DNA of 64,000 nt, from contig MU119308.1 in NCBI GenBank assembly GCA_014904845.1, forward strand, positions 62,001 through 126,000. Reading direction: 5' to 3'. The notes beneath the pieces were generated by a model that ran no database searches, was not told where the DNA came from, and worked only from the letters and a program-made list of their open reading frames with translations. Positions 42,626-55,106 of the stretch are shown one piece after another. The stretch's first letter is position 1, and each line of letters opens with the position of its first letter. Origin of the DNA: Acephala macrosclerotiorum (taxonomy: Eukaryota; Ascomycota; Leotiomycetes; Helotiales; Mollisiaceae). Both the position numbers and the translations under genes were made by a program.

Positions 42626-45600
42626 TTTAAAATACTCGGAGCATGGGTTCTGCGTGGGGGGTTAAGGCCCGGACTCGGAGTCTTGAAATGTGGGGGGTTA
42701 GGGTATGATTGACCTCATTTTGAGGCTGTAATGATGACGGGTATAGGTTGTGTCTTCATATCAAAGGTTTCCGCTCAAGATGGCGTGTGGAGTGGAATGG
42801 AATAGAGGCTGGCACTATGACTTATGACGGTCGTTACATTGGTCCTGGCTATCCATCCTGTATTGTTGGAAATTGCCCTTCTGTAGCATGATGGGTATTG
42901 GGATTGGAGGAACCAAAACCAAAACCAAACGGTCGTTCCGATTCTTGTATCGATTCACCTCAAAAAACACTTAATAATATGGACCAGCTATCACATACAT
43001 ACAAACCTCAACAACTCCCCTTCCTTTCTAGTGACTTGGTGAACTTTCATGAATTGATCGGCGATCTACAATACATTGCTACATGCAGCGCGTGGCCTGA
43101 TCATCTCACGATTCTCTCGGGTCCATGGCGGGAATAGCTTGATGCGAAGGTGATGGGTATACGTTGAAGATATGCACTTCTTCATTGACGCAATCTGATA
43201 TCTGACAAAACCGCCCGAATGAGCCCCTATTCCCCCATCATGCCTGCACCACAACCCCAAAATATACTCTTTATCTCCACCAAAAATTTCCCTTCTCGTC
43301 CTTCCCAGCCTTCCGACGTTATACAACGCCTTCTGCAATCGTCCCCCTTTGTTGCCTTGATTACAGATACTGTGTACAATCGATTAAATTCGAAACGTAA
43401 ACCGTTACAAAAATGGAGACGCTGGTTGCCTCGTCCGCCTCACCCGTCTGTGTAGCATCGTATTGGGAGAAACGTGCTTCATGTGAATGCAATGGAGGGA
43501 TCCTTTGGTCTTGACCGCAAGTTCTTGCTGACGCGAAGTGAGGGGAAGGGAAAGTGTTGAGATAGGGGCGGTTGATGCCGGAGTGAGATATTGATTGAAT
43601 TTTTTGTTATCCTAGATTTTGTGGAAGCGGGGAAAGGAACGGTAATGCTTATATCAGGGAGTGCAGACGGATGAGAGTGCGATTTTGCAAAGATTCGTGA
43701 GCGGTGAGGTCCGGCCTCTTCCCCCCCCTTTTTTCTTTCTTTCTTTCGCAAACACGCAATGAATGATCACTTGTTCGTTCTACTTTTGTCTTGGGATTTC
43801 AAGTGCAGTCCAAGAAAGTATCTTTGACTGCAGCAAAATTTCAAATGTCCTGTTTATTTGTTTTCAGAACGGGTTCCCTCGCTCTTTTCCAGCGAATGAA
43901 TTGCTCTTGTCCGGCTTTGCACGACTTTTTCTTAAGTTGCCAGCAAACAAGACAAGAGGCTTCGCGCAACACGTCAAAAGCGCCATCAAGTCCTCTCAAA
44001 ATACGAACATGAGCTCTTCAGCTCGGGAGATCATTGCCACGACAATCTCTGCCTCTTGCCTTTGCTGAAAGTCCGAGCTTTCGATAGTTCAATGCAGATG
44101 AAAGAACACGATCAAATCACGTCGGGGCTCGTTCAAAACGCATGCATCTCCACTCAGATTTGCCAGAACAGGATCGCCACGGTTCGTCTCAGCCCTCGAT
44201 CGCCATGGATATTCAGAAACCTCCAAGTTCAAGAGCTATTTCAGGTCGTCGAGCACTCGAACATTCGATCCGCACCTCCGCAACTCCTGAAACAAGGTTT
44301 TAAGGTTCTCCAGCTTGGAGACAGCATCTGCGGGTCCACTTCATTTCCAAACGCCACTGTTCGTTTAGAAATGCCTTGCGCTCGACCTACTTGCATGCCA
44401 GAGACAAAGTGCATGCATCAAGTGCATCGAAGCTCCCCTCACATACATGTACGTGCTGAAAAGACATTGGCCCCCCAGATACGCTGACATATTTGGCTCC
44501 GTGCTATAACAGGCTCAATGAAATCTCCCGAGAGGTCCTCGGTGGGTTCATCTTCCTTGGCCTGCTTGTACAGCCCGACCTGGCTATATCGGATGCTGGA
44601 AGCTGTTGCACGGAGTTGTTGTTGCTTCTTCCCGCCGCGCGTTCGGTTCTCTTGTCCTCGACATCTCCTGCCTGGACTCTGCTTCTCGATCTTTTTTCCG
44701 TATCTATTCTGCCGAAGACTTCGCTGGCAGACAATGCTTTCATCCAAGGTTGCATCATCTGTCGTACAACATTGGGCAAATAAATGATCCGATAAACAGG
44801 CCAAACGAGCAGCGTTGCATTGCACGTTCAGAGGAGAGCTTCCGGACTAAGAACCGATTGATCACTACTGCCTTTCTTCGAAGAGCGCGGATCAACTTCC
44901 ACCTCTAGTGACTGATCGATAACGCCCCCAAACTCTCGATGGCTTGACGGCGTTGAAGTGGGAAACCTTGCTCGTTTGATTAACTGGCGTCGCTACCGAG
45001 GACTTGCTATTCGATCGAAGAATCCCTCGGTACTCTGAGGTTCACCATGAGGAGGCTCGCTTCGCCATGGGAGAGGACCAGTCTAGGAAGCGAAAGGGAC
45101 GGGACGACGGGAGATGGATAGTCTACACCGCTGAATCCGAATCCTTCCCATTTTGTACCGGAGACAACATACCAATGACAATGGATGAACCGAGGAAAAG
45201 TTGTCGTCACACAGGATCTATGTGCATATATGCTTGCGACGTCGGACCGGTAGTATTGAATTCATTCGACCCTCCAGTGTCTGATGGCTGTTTTGCTGCA
45301 AGGTTGAAGTGGTGGGATCTATCGCGTCTCGTGCGGCCGATACTGGAAGTACTGTACTGTAGCAGCTGCAGTGCAGTGTGCATTCGTTGGACATCATTGC
45401 ATGAATGACGCAGGTGGATAGTTCTCCGTTTACCTCTCTTGTAGAGTACCGAATGGAACGAGGATACACGACTCTCTCACTCTGACTCTATGCTCAAAGG
45501 GGACAATAGGGTCGAGCGTAGGCCTCGGGGAACTATCCGGGGCAATTGCGACCACCGAACTAGCCCCCCGAAGCCCGACCCACGATGCGCCGACCCACGG

Positions 45601-46852
45601 TACAGAATCTATCGTATTGTACGAGTGCATTTGCTGGGTCACTCGATGGATATGAGAGGACTAGTTCTAGGCCTTAGACTCTGCATTCGGTTCGGATCCA
45701 GCAAAACCACGTGTCATTGTAATCTGACCCGCAGATACTGGACCGGGGGAGCTGAGCAGCACAGGGAGCAAGCAGCGTGAGAAGGGTTCCGAGCGAATGG
45801 CATCCGAATTGCTGGTGCGGCCGAATTGATACCCTAGCAGCTTCGTGTTGGAACACCGGGCGTGGCGGCTATCGTATATTGCAAGTAGTGGAAATCCTGG
45901 GTGAGTGGTACGGACAATAAAGTACTTCGAGTGGTACAAGGCTGGCTGGCTTGATGATAGTGGTGCTTTTAAGGCCTTGCTGGCGCTGTCCCACCACACC
46001 CCCAGGCGACTGTGTGGCTCTGCGCGTTGCGTGATGGAGGGGTAGTAGTGGCTGCGGGGGCGCGGAGGGTCCTCGACGATTGGAGACGCCGCCGGTGCTT
46101 GAACTGTTGCTGGTGCTGCTGTGGAAGCTCCATCTCTATATCGAGATGCTCCATCAGATGGCGTCTGCGAACGCTGCACTGCAATTCATCCACGATACCG
46201 ACAGCCGATCCCTGCGGCTTTGTGGCAAGCAAGCAAACAAGCAAGCAAGGAAATGTCTGGCGCAGTGCAGTAGAAACGAAAAGAAGGCAAAGGCATTACT
46301 CGTGAAGTATGGGTAAGGTATGGGCATGGGTATGATATGGGAATTATTTGGGTATGGTGGTGTCTGGAGAGTGAGGTGAGAATCGAAGTGAGAGTGTCTG
46401 CGTGTCTGCGCTTAAGCTTGGAGGCGAGGCGATGGTCCCGTATCTGAGTTTTCCGGGCCCTGCGTCGCGTTGCCCTCACCGCCTTCGAAGAAGCGACTCT
46501 CCAATTGCCAAAAGGCTGCATCTCGGTCCTCCACTCACATCTCTCAACCTCAAATTCCATTTTCTTTGGAGGTCTGTCGACACGGGTACATCTGCGAGTC
46601 GAGAGGGAGGTGCGCCAGACGAGACCACTAGCTCTAAATTCCCAGAATACACTCCTTGTCGGTCGTTCCCCGACTGTTCGGTCGTTCATTCGTACATCTC
46701 TCGGCGCTCTCTTGCTGTTTAGATCGAGGGGTCGTCGTCGATCCTTGAGCCGTCCCATTACGCTTTCTGCACAACACAAACTACTCAGCTCTCCACACCC
46801 GCCCTCGAGGCCCTCGAGGTATACTTCCACCCATTTTCCACGGCCTGGTACC
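42626..46852. other. About 4.2 kb without a supported gene
   Basis: Between LAG1 and the HMT1 5' UTR. Many frames of 60-215 codons exist on both strands (for example 45667-46179 and 46186-46830, minus). They are Arg/Ser/Pro-rich, overlap each other and have no domain or splice structure. The section 43470-43760 is pyrimidine-rich. Long 5' regulatory sequence, UTRs or a fast-evolving gene are possible. Confidence 0.45.
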
Positions 46853-46953
46853 GTGAGTTACCTCCTTGCCGTCGCTCATATATCACATGGCCTGTTTATC
46901 ACCCCAGACATTTCTATAAGCCACCACGCTGACACCATCTTGTGATCTCGCAG
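46853..46953 (+). other. Candidate 5' UTR intron of HMT1
   Basis: GTGAGT at 46853, a CTGAC branch-like site near 46929 and CTCGCAG ending at 46953 give a well-formed 101-nt intron about 165 bp before the HMT1 start codon. Confidence 0.45.
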
Positions 46954-47117
46954 GTGGCAATTCCCGTACCGAGGCCGCCCAAGCTTCGCGTTAGACCTGA
47001 ACGTACTCAATTTCACGCTGTCTCGATCGAATGGGCCATGAGCTGTCCGCGACCTCCTCTCGAAACGGAATACTGATGTAGGACGGAGGAAATCGGGCCC
47101 TTAATCAATAAATTGTA

Positions 47118-50100
47118 ATGGCAGGAGGAAAACTCGAGCTGAGCTCGAACAATGGCTATGACGGGGCGGAAGCAGCAGGCACTCTCTTGAAACTGGTTCA
47201 TTTCAACTACGCCTGGGTGCTGTTCGTGGTGTTCCTAGTAGCATTCGTTGCGAACAGCATACTCACGGCAGAACCGTCGTCTGAATCGAAGGAACCTATT
47301 CTCACTGGACCAGGAGGAAAGCCACTACCACGTTCTTCAGCTCGAAAGAGCAAGGAGGAACGCGAGCGAAGGAAGAAGCTGAAAGACTTCAGTCCTGGCC
47401 GGAAGCTTCTCTTTCTCTACCTCTCTGTTGGACTTCTTGCGACCTTGGTTGGCAATGGCGCCAATATCATAATTCGCTCTCTAACATCAGAGGAGGGTTG
47501 GTGGTGCGGTAAAGCCACTGCTGTAAGTGGCAATTGACTTCCACATGGGAAATGTGCACTAACTTATCCTAAAATTAGATATACGTTTTTGCTTCAGCGT
47601 TCTTCTACAGCATCTTCCTGATCTCACTGGTCGACACGACACCATCACCGAACATTGCTCACCAAATTACCTGGTGCGTTGCTGCAATTGGAGAAGTGAT
47701 CCTGCTGGGAGGTACGATTACCTTATATACCGGCCCACATAACGAAACAAATTCCATAGCCGACAACGACCGTATCTATAAATCAGCAAACGGCTGGGAG
47801 ATTACTGAGATTATAATCGACATATGTCGCTTGATCATTGTGTTGCTCCTGGTTGCATTCTATGTCGTTTTCACGCTGGAACGCCATTACAAGAGCAGAA
47901 ACAGCTTCAACCGCGAGATCAACGAAAATGCGCCTTTGCTCATCAATGGTCGAGCAAATGGACATTCTCACGTTAATGGGAACGGGGCCATCCGAACGCC
48001 TGGCGAATACGAACCTGGCCAACATGGAAGCTCCACTGGCAATGTCACCCCAACGGGCGAGACTGTAAACGGCCACGCGAATGGTTCACGTAAAAGTCTG
48101 GACGAAAATCCTGCCTTCTACAAGCCCACAACTGCACCAAACAGGACATGGTGGGAGTATTTGAAGGGATACTCACTCTTCTTCCCATACCTTTGGCCTA
48201 GCAAGTCCGTGAGACTAAAAATCGTTGTGCTCATCTGTTTCGTGCTGGTAATCCTCCAAAGACTTGTCAACATGGCCGTGCCTATCCAGGTCGGCCGAGT
48301 CACGGATGAACTCAAAGACGACCATCGTATGCCCTGGCTCTCGATATCACTCCTCATCGCCTTTAAGTTCCTTCAGGGGACCTCTGGTATTCTTGGAGCC
48401 GTCCGATCAGTACTTTGGATCCCGATTTCGCAATATTCCTACCAGGCCTTGACCACAGCATCATTTGAACATGTCCATAGCCTGAGTCTTGACTTTCATC
48501 TGGGCAAAAGAACCGGAGAGGTCCTCTCAGCCCTGAGCAAGGGAAATGCAATCAACAATTTCCTGGAGCAAATCACTTTCCAGGTGCTTCCTATGGTATT
48601 TGACCTTGGCGTCGCTATCGTATACTTCGGCATCGTCTTTGATGCCTACTACGCTCTTGTGGTTGCCATCATCACATTCTCCTACTTGTACCTCACCATT
48701 CGCATGGCCCGATGGCGCTCGGAGCAACGCAGACAGATGACAAATCTGAGTCGAGAAGAAGATGCTGTTAAGAATGACTCGCTGACATCATATGAAACCG
48801 TCAAGTACTTCAACGCTGAAGACTACGAGTTCGATCGATATCGCAAAGCAGTTATCGCCTACCAGAAGATGGAGTATAAAGTCACTATTTCCTTGAACAT
48901 CCTCAATATCTCCCAGAACATGGTTTTCATGACAGGGCTTCTGGCAACTTCACTTCTCTCGGCGTACCAAGTCACGACAGGTACTCGTTCAGTCGGAGAC
49001 TTTACTATGCTCTTGACCTACATGGCTCAATTGCAGCAACCTCTGAATTTCTTTGGTTCATTTTACCGAAGTGTTCAAAGTGCTATGATCAGCGGAGAAC
49101 GCCTGCTCGAGTTATTCAAGGAACAACCCACGGTAATTGATGAGCCTTGCGCTCGTGCAATGCCAGCTTGCGAAGGTCAAATTCGATTCCAGAATGTCAA
49201 ATTCTCCTACGACAAGCGGAAGCCAGCACTTGAGGGACTTAGCTTCAACTGCCGTCCAGGTACTACAACCGCGTTCGTAGGTGAGTCGGGGGGAGGAAAG
49301 TCCACCGTCTTCAGACTGCTATTTCGATTCTACAACACGCAGGATGGAAGCATACAAGTCGATGGTAATGATGTGAAGGATATCACAATTGACTCCCTTC
49401 GTCGTCACATTGGCGTCGTTCCTCAGGACACCATCCTCTTCAACGAAACTCTGATGTACAACCTCAAGTACGCAAATCAGAATGCTACCGACGAGGATGT
49501 ATATGCTGCTTGTAGAGCTGCTTCCATTCATGATAAGATTGTTGCATTCCCTGATGGCTACCAGACAAAGGTTGGTGAGCGTGGTCTTCGACTTAGCGGT
49601 GGCGAGAAGCAACGTGTTGCGATTGCACGAACTATTATCAAGAACCCTCGGATCATTATGCTGGACGAAGCAACGGCTGCCCTTGATTCAGAGACCGAAC
49701 AGAACATTCAGGAGGCATTGCGTACACTGTCAGAGGGCAGGACCATGTTAGTGATTGCGTAAGAGCCCATCTCCACATGTCATAAAGAATGAGCTAACGC
49801 TGTACAGTCATCGTTTGTCGACCATTACGAATGCAGACCAGATCCTTGTTCTTCATGCTGGTAAAGTAGCTGAATCAGGAACTCACCAAGACCTTCTTCT
49901 TATGAAAGGCCGCTACTACAACATGTGGAGAAAACAGATTAGGGCCGAACGTGCAGCTGAACAAGCTTTCCAAGCCGTGGCCAAAGCCAAAGCTCTTCAG
50001 GAAGCCGCCATGGATCGACCTGGCAGCTCCGGTAACGAAGGCAGCCCAAGTGAGGATGTCAGCGAGAATGAGGCGGACAATCGTAGTAGCACAACGTTGG

Positions 50101-50327
50101 TTACTCCTAGTCTTGCTTCTAAAGCTTTCGTACGTGCCGCTGAAAGTCTTAGGGATAGGGATGCTGGCTCTTCTATCGACGGCTCCAACTTCGGCGATGA
50201 CAAGCAAGACGACACAAAGTCTGAGCACAGCACCAGAGACGAAGTCAACCCATCTCATGGTAAGGTAGGACAGGAGGAAAGCGAATCCGGTCCAAGTAAA
50301 CCCAACAACCAACCCAAACATCCCTGA
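47118..50327 (+). CDS. hmt1: Heavy-metal tolerance ABC half-transporter (HMT1/ABCB6 type)
   Basis: Three exons: 47118-47522, 47579-49758 and 49808-50327, giving 1034 residues. An N-terminal membrane region (TMD0, helices such as [18 protein letters not shown] and [16 protein letters not shown]) precedes a six-helix ABC core starting near [18 protein letters not shown]. The nucleotide-binding domain is complete: Walker [10 protein letters not shown] near residue 705, Q-loop VPQDTILFN, signature LSGGEKQRV near 807, Walker [13 protein letters not shown], and H-loop AHRLST rebuilt across intron 2 (gc/t). Fission-yeast Hmt1 moves phytochelatin and cadmium complexes into the vacuole; the mitochondrial ATM1 branch lacks the long TMD0. 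The C-terminal about 130 residues are acidic, Ser-rich and disordered. Convergent with COX4. Confidence 0.93.
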
Positions 50328-50839
50328 CATACTCTGGAGTCTTTCGTCTGAGCACGGATGACTCCTGACCCTTGTAAATGACCGCCATATTTTTGTCAGT
50401 AGAGACATATCCCACGAGCTCGTTGCCAGTCGAGATCTGAGGAGCGATTTCACCTGATCAATGGATTTGATCATCTACGCTCCTTTTATCAGCATTGCAT
50501 TGCACAATTCCCTGTTAATAATGAAAATTCCGTGTCACGAGGTTACGAGGCATAAAATGGTGCATATGGAGGTGTGGTTAGCGATGCTTTTATCTTGCTT
50601 TTCAAGAGATTCATAGAGGCGTGGTGCGCAAGGTTTGCAGTTTTTGCCAAAGAAAAGGCGAACAAAGTCCGCACTGGTCTTAGATAATTCGATGCAAATC
50701 AACCCCACATGATCTCACTCTCAACTGGGAAAGCAATACTGCAATATGGACACCGGAAACTCTCATTGACTAATATTCTACAGCAATCACCCCTGCCTAA
50801 CTTTCCTCCCAGCTACGTCCCCAAGTATGAAAATCCTCT
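50328..50839. other. Convergent intergenic region between HMT1 and COX4
   Basis: About 510 bp expected to hold both 3' UTRs. No gene or repeat is supported. Confidence 0.5.
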
Positions 50840-51742
50840 CTATCTGTATTCCGGGCGGACAAAATCGGCGAAGGTCTTTGGCTCTCCCTCGTAGTTGTGA
50901 AGGCCATCTCCGTGCCCGTGTGCATCGTGGTGATCGTGAGCATGGGCGTCCTGAGTCGGGCCAAGATATTCCATCTTCAGGACGTTACCACACTCCGGGC
51001 ATCTCTCGATAGGGCGGTCGCGCGACATCTATTACAGTATTAATGCCTATCCCCCTCTTTCTTCAGACATCGAAAAGGGAACATACTGTGAGCCAGATAG
51101 TGTTGTGAGAGTCAGCGGGGTAGCCGGTACAACCAGCATACTGCTCGTCACCGAAGCTCTTAACGACAATTGGGTTGTCGAGCGTGCCTGCATATTCCCA
51201 TCAGCCATTGATCCTCTTACTTAAATACCATCTATCCTTCCTATCCGTATCTCTTCAATATCGAAAATGGTGTGATTTTTCCATCGAGGGGGGAAAACAT
51301 CGTACCTTTGCGAGAGGCATCCAATGGCTTCATATCGAAGATATCAATGCCCTGCATTTTCCCCAAAATCTCCAATCGCTCCAACCCAGTTGCTTGCTCA
51401 AGATCTGTGGGCACAGTGCCAACTGCTGCTCCAGGGCCGATGAGGTCTTCCTCGGTCTTGATCTCTGTCTTCTCATCAGCACCCCATTCTCCCTAGCTTT
51501 ATGAAGCTTCAATTAACATCCTCACCTTCGAATTTCTTGATCTTGCCATCGTTAGAACCACTGGCAGGTGTCGGGGCGGCTTCTCCTGAGATCGGTTAGC
51601 TGATGAATGCAGACGCGGCGATAGGATGATTGGGGGAAGGGGAAGTCGTACGGCGCACGAAGGAGCTTGTGAAGCTGCGCTTGATCATAGGGGATACTGC
51701 CGCACGACGGGCGGCAGCGAGGGCTGGTCGTGAGAGGAACAT
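50840..51742 (-). CDS. cox4: Cytochrome c oxidase subunit 4 (zinc-binding subunit, mammalian COX5B type)
   Basis: Five exons: 51652-51742, 51526-51585, 51306-51464, 51087-51187 and 50840-51028, giving 199 residues. All four introns (66, 61, 118 and 58 nt) have GT/AG ends and keep the frame. The N-terminus MFLSRPALAAARRAAVSPMI is a mitochondrial presequence. The middle reads EEDLIGPGAAVGTVPTDLEQ, ATGLERLEILGKMQGIDIFD. The zinc site comes from GCTGYPADSHNTIWL and RCPECGNV. The C-terminus is His-rich (DAHAHDHHDAHGHG), which as I recall is common in filamentous fungi. It is a nuclear-coded structural subunit of respiratory complex IV in the inner membrane. The high intron number for so short a gene is typical of fungal respiratory genes. 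Confidence 0.93.
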
Positions 51743-52733
51743 GGCGGCTCAATTGAGAGTTTTTGGGTTGATGGTACGATTCTTTGGAGATTGAAGTTCG
51801 TTGCATGAGAGCCAGGCTAGCCGAGCTTGTGGTTAGCGTATTGGTCACGTGTCAAGTGGGCTTGTCTTGGATTTTGCTTTATGATTTTCTTGCGTCTTTC
51901 AGAGTTCGACGTGAAATTTGCAATGCCAGTAGTTAATTGAGATATTCACGTCACCTTCATGAGAGCTTAAAGAGGGATCACAGTCACCAGCCCTTCAAGC
52001 ACCCCAAACCTCTTATATACACTATAACACATTCCTCGAAAAGCTGGCAGCTACGCAAGACTCGAAATGCAGTTAAGTAGAGTTGCTTTAGGGCAATCCA
52101 AGCTCTACCCATATAACATGTTGTTTGCTCAAGAACCTCGAGATTTTTGTTTTTGCGTGTCCTACTGCTGCTATCTGTGGTACCTAAGACATTCAAAAGC
52201 CGTAGTTCGGCTTGACAATTGACCCCGCTCTTCACCAGACTCAAAATACTGCATTAGCACCAGAAGACCAACACACGGCGAAGCCTTTGGACACACCTCC
52301 TCAGATAAGGCTGTAGAATTTCCATCTCAACTTCCATTGCCGGCAAGTGCAAGACGATGGCCCTTGGCATTCTTGACCAACGTCGAGACATATTTGGATA
52401 TCTCAAAGTGCGCCGGACAATGCCATTCTAGCAAAGTGCCTTCATAGAGACGGTCTCTTGCACTTGTCCATAGTCGTATCACCTGCTCGTTTCCTCGAAC
52501 ATTACTTGCTTGGTTATTTAGCACCAAGTGCTGCCAAGATACTCGTCCACAGGTTCTTGCACAATTAGGACTGAATAGCGCTATGCAGAATGGCGATCAT
52601 TGAATTCTTCCAAGTCTCACCAAAGATTAAGTGACGATGGTTTCATTGTCTGGCGAGTATAAAGATGCAGCGAGGTCCTGGTTTGAGAATTGTAATCCAT
52701 TCTTACCAGACACTCCCTCTTGCCTCTTTCATC
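51743..52733. other. Intergenic region upstream of COX4
   Basis: About 1 kb holding the COX4 promoter and the upstream flank of the PEBP-like pseudogene. A TCACGTGT site at 51846-51853 is a plausible COX4 promoter site. No gene is supported. Confidence 0.45.
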
Positions 52734-53342
52734 ATGCTTTTCGCTCTCGCGATTGCCTTCGTGGCACTTGCCTCCATTGTTTGAAGCAATCCTTCTTGCT
52801 CCTATATCTCTTCGGCGGAGGTAGCTAGAGTCAAACAAGCATTCGCCGATGCAAAGATCAGACCAGATATCGTTCCTGTCTTCCCACCGACAGTCCAGGT
52901 ATTTGCTTCTTATGGAAACGCAGCCGTAGACCTTGGGACAAACATCACAACTCCATGTACGTCTTGAACTTCCATTTTAACATCCTGTTCCTACTAACAT
53001 GTCCTAGAAACCGTCTCAGAACCAAGCTATACCTTCTTACCAAAGCCGGGCTACGATTCAGCAACAACAAAGTATCTCCAATTCACCATCAACCCCAACA
53101 CCCCAGGTCCAGATAGCACAGTCCAGTCTGTCCTCACCGGCGTGATCAGCGACTTCCTTCACCTGGCTATTGAGGATGCTCAACCAGAATCCCAAGACAG
53201 TTAGAGCATATTTATCACCAACCCCTCTTTTAGTAGCTTCACACCGATACATCCTCATGGTCTATCGACAACCTCCACAATTTGCAGTACCAGCTACGCT
53301 GTCTTTGACTATTGCGAGTTTGAACCTGTAGCAATTTGTTGA
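52734..53342 (+). pseudogene. Secreted PEBP-like (phosphatidylethanolamine-binding) protein pseudogene
   Basis: ATG 52734 opens a clear signal peptide (MLFALAIAFVALASIV) followed at once by TGA (52782-52784). The same frame then reads AEVARVKQAFADAKIRPDIV, PVFPPTVQVFASYGNAAVDL, GTNITTP up to a donor GTACGT. The next exon (after CCTAG) reads TVSEPSYTFLPKPGYDSATT and continues LQFTINPNTPGPDSTVQSVL. The splice junction creates TAA where a Glu codon is expected, and a TAG follows QPESQDS. Family members (RVKQAFxxAxIxPDVxPxFxP at the N-terminus, DPDAPT-like metal/lipid site) are secreted PEBP/carboxypeptidase Y inhibitor-like proteins. The motif here has become NPNTPGP. Three stops make it a relic. 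Confidence 0.65.
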
Positions 53343-53549
53343 CAAGTATGGTAGTGCTTGTGGGAGGCAATTATTTCCCTCAAGGGGTTGGAACTAATCT
53401 AGGTGGTGTTGGCTCCGAGGGACCACTATAAAGGTTTCTCTGTTGATATTGGCTTGCAGTCGTTTTTAGAATTTGCTTATTGCGAAGCAGAATGTCATTT
53501 GAGACGGGCTTTTCGATTTTCTAAAGCTCTACGCACAATCCTAGTTGTC

Positions 53550-55106
53550 CTATTCACATCTGGGACAATCATAATGGCTCTTTTCGCTTCCGGGTGCCCT
53601 CCCACTCCAGCTTGCATAGATTGGAAAGTCAACCCCTGCCACAGCTCCCGGGAAAGCAGCCCTTTCTGACATCTTCTCTATTCTCTCCACAATATCTTCA
53701 ACGACCTTCCAAATCCTGGTTCTGTTCCTCACACCCAGCACACCCTTCTCCATCACCTTTAGCTGTTTGTACACTTGAAGCCAGTTTGTATTCAAGCACT
53801 TTCGTTCCATTCGAGCTTTCACAAATGCAAGAACGTTGGGATCAATGCCTCCAGAAACCTCGAGCATCTCTGCCCCATAGTTCTCCTCGAACGAGTTACA
53901 TAGATATTCCTCCTCTGCTCTCTTTAGATCATCAATCTCCCAGAACCAAGGCATCTCATCCTTGATCAGTCTCCTAAACAACGCTTTCGGAAGCTGGCGG
54001 AAACATCTCGATGCAAGTCTCAGAGAAGCAATATCTCTTGAGCAAAGTTGCGCAAGAATAACGTTCTTGACCTCAGACGGTAACCTCTTAAACGGATCCG
54101 AGTCATCCATACCCTTGGCATACTCATCATACTCAACACAAAAAGCACCATCACCCAGCGGACTTTCCTCCTTATAAACCCCCATCATCCCCAACCTAAA
54201 ACCCGGAACATCCACCGGATTAGCGGCAAGGTACTCGGTCCCTCTCTTATGGACCCATGATTGCTTCCTGCACTCCCTTATCGCCTCCTCCTGCCTCAAA
54301 TTCTGAAGCCCGCAATTCCCACAACTTTCTCGAGCCCACAACGCTACAAATCCATCGATATCTCCTCTCCCAAGTTTCTGCTTTGAGACTTTCTCGAAAA
54401 TCTTCCAGCAGGCGGAGTGGACTGGAATTCCAATCCAGTTTGCTGTCATTGGATAATCGTCCCAGGAAGGCCAGGATTGATAGGCGGGGCAGTTTTTGGC
54501 GCAAAAATCGGATCCGAGGACACCGTATTTAGAAAACTTGAGGGTTTTGGTGATGTCGGAAAGAGGGATGTGGGTTGTGGGGGCTGTGAAGAAGTATTCG
54601 CTGTCTTTTTCGTACTCCTTTTCTTCTTCTGATTCCGAGTCTTCGTTTTCATCTCCAACACCCTGCTCTTCATCATCGGCTAGAGATGAAGGGCCCACGC
54701 CTCCATTCGCCAGATCCATATCTTCCCTTTCCTGAGTCCCAACATTCCGCTTTGGTTTCCTAACCAAATACCTGCACCTCCCCATCCCCCTCATCTCCTC
54801 AACCCCAATCCTATGCCCACTATACCCAGCTTCAAAAATACACCCCATCCCCGCAATGTGCTGTAACACATCTCCTCCCCTGACCTTCACATTGCTACAT
54901 CCAGACTCCTTTGGAAATATAGAGCACAAGGAAGCAGAAGGATCTTGTTCGAAGATCTGGAAGCCTCTTGAGTCCCAGCTACAGCTTTCGGGCTCGTAAA
55001 AAGTGCGGATACGGCCGATGGAGAAGGGGACGGAGCAGATTTGGCAAACGAGGGAGGTGTGGCGCATGTTGCCGGAGCGGTTTGGTTGCGGCGACGGTGT
55101 AGCCAT
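53550..55106 (-). CDS. F-box protein with Cys-rich N-terminus
   Basis: A single-exon frame of 518 residues. Residues 15-40 hold Cys pairs (LVCQICSVPFSIGRIRTF). An acidic low-complexity stretch (about 145-165, EDSESEEEKEYEKDSE) separates it from a second Cys/Trp-rich part (YQSWPSWDDY, ESCGNCGLQNL). The F-box is at about 345-390: DPFKRLPSEVKNVILAQLCS, RDIASLRLASRCFRQLP. F-box proteins link substrates to SCF ubiquitin ligases through Skp1. The combination of a Cys-rich head, F-box and helical tail is a common uncharacterised family in Pezizomycotina. No intron is needed. The start codon follows the family pattern, with an immediate Ser/Pro-rich tail. Confidence 0.85.
   Translation of the reverse strand: MATPSPQPNRSGNMRHTSLVCQICSVPFSIGRIRTFYEPESCSWDSRGFQIFEQDPSASLCSIFPKESGCSNVKVRGGDVLQHIAGMGCIFEAGYSGHRIGVEEMRGMGRCRYLVRKPKRNVGTQEREDMDLANGGVGPSSLADDEEQGVGDENEDSESEEEKEYEKDSEYFFTAPTTHIPLSDITKTLKFSKYGVLGSDFCAKNCPAYQSWPSWDDYPMTANWIGIPVHSACWKIFEKVSKQKLGRGDIDGFVALWARESCGNCGLQNLRQEEAIRECRKQSWVHKRGTEYLAANPVDVPGFRLGMMGVYKEESPLGDGAFCVEYDEYAKGMDDSDPFKRLPSEVKNVILAQLCSRDIASLRLASRCFRQLPKALFRRLIKDEMPWFWEIDDLKRAEEEYLCNSFEENYGAEMLEVSGGIDPNVLAFVKARMERKCLNTNWLQVYKQLKVMEKGVLGVRNRTRIWKVVEDIVERIEKMSERAAFPGAVAGVDFPIYASWSGRAPGSEKSHYDCPRCE

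Noticed and set aside
46186..46830. 214-codon minus-strand frame
   Set aside because: Arg-rich translation of pyrimidine-rich DNA in the HMT1 upstream region, with overlapping frames on the other strand and no motifs.
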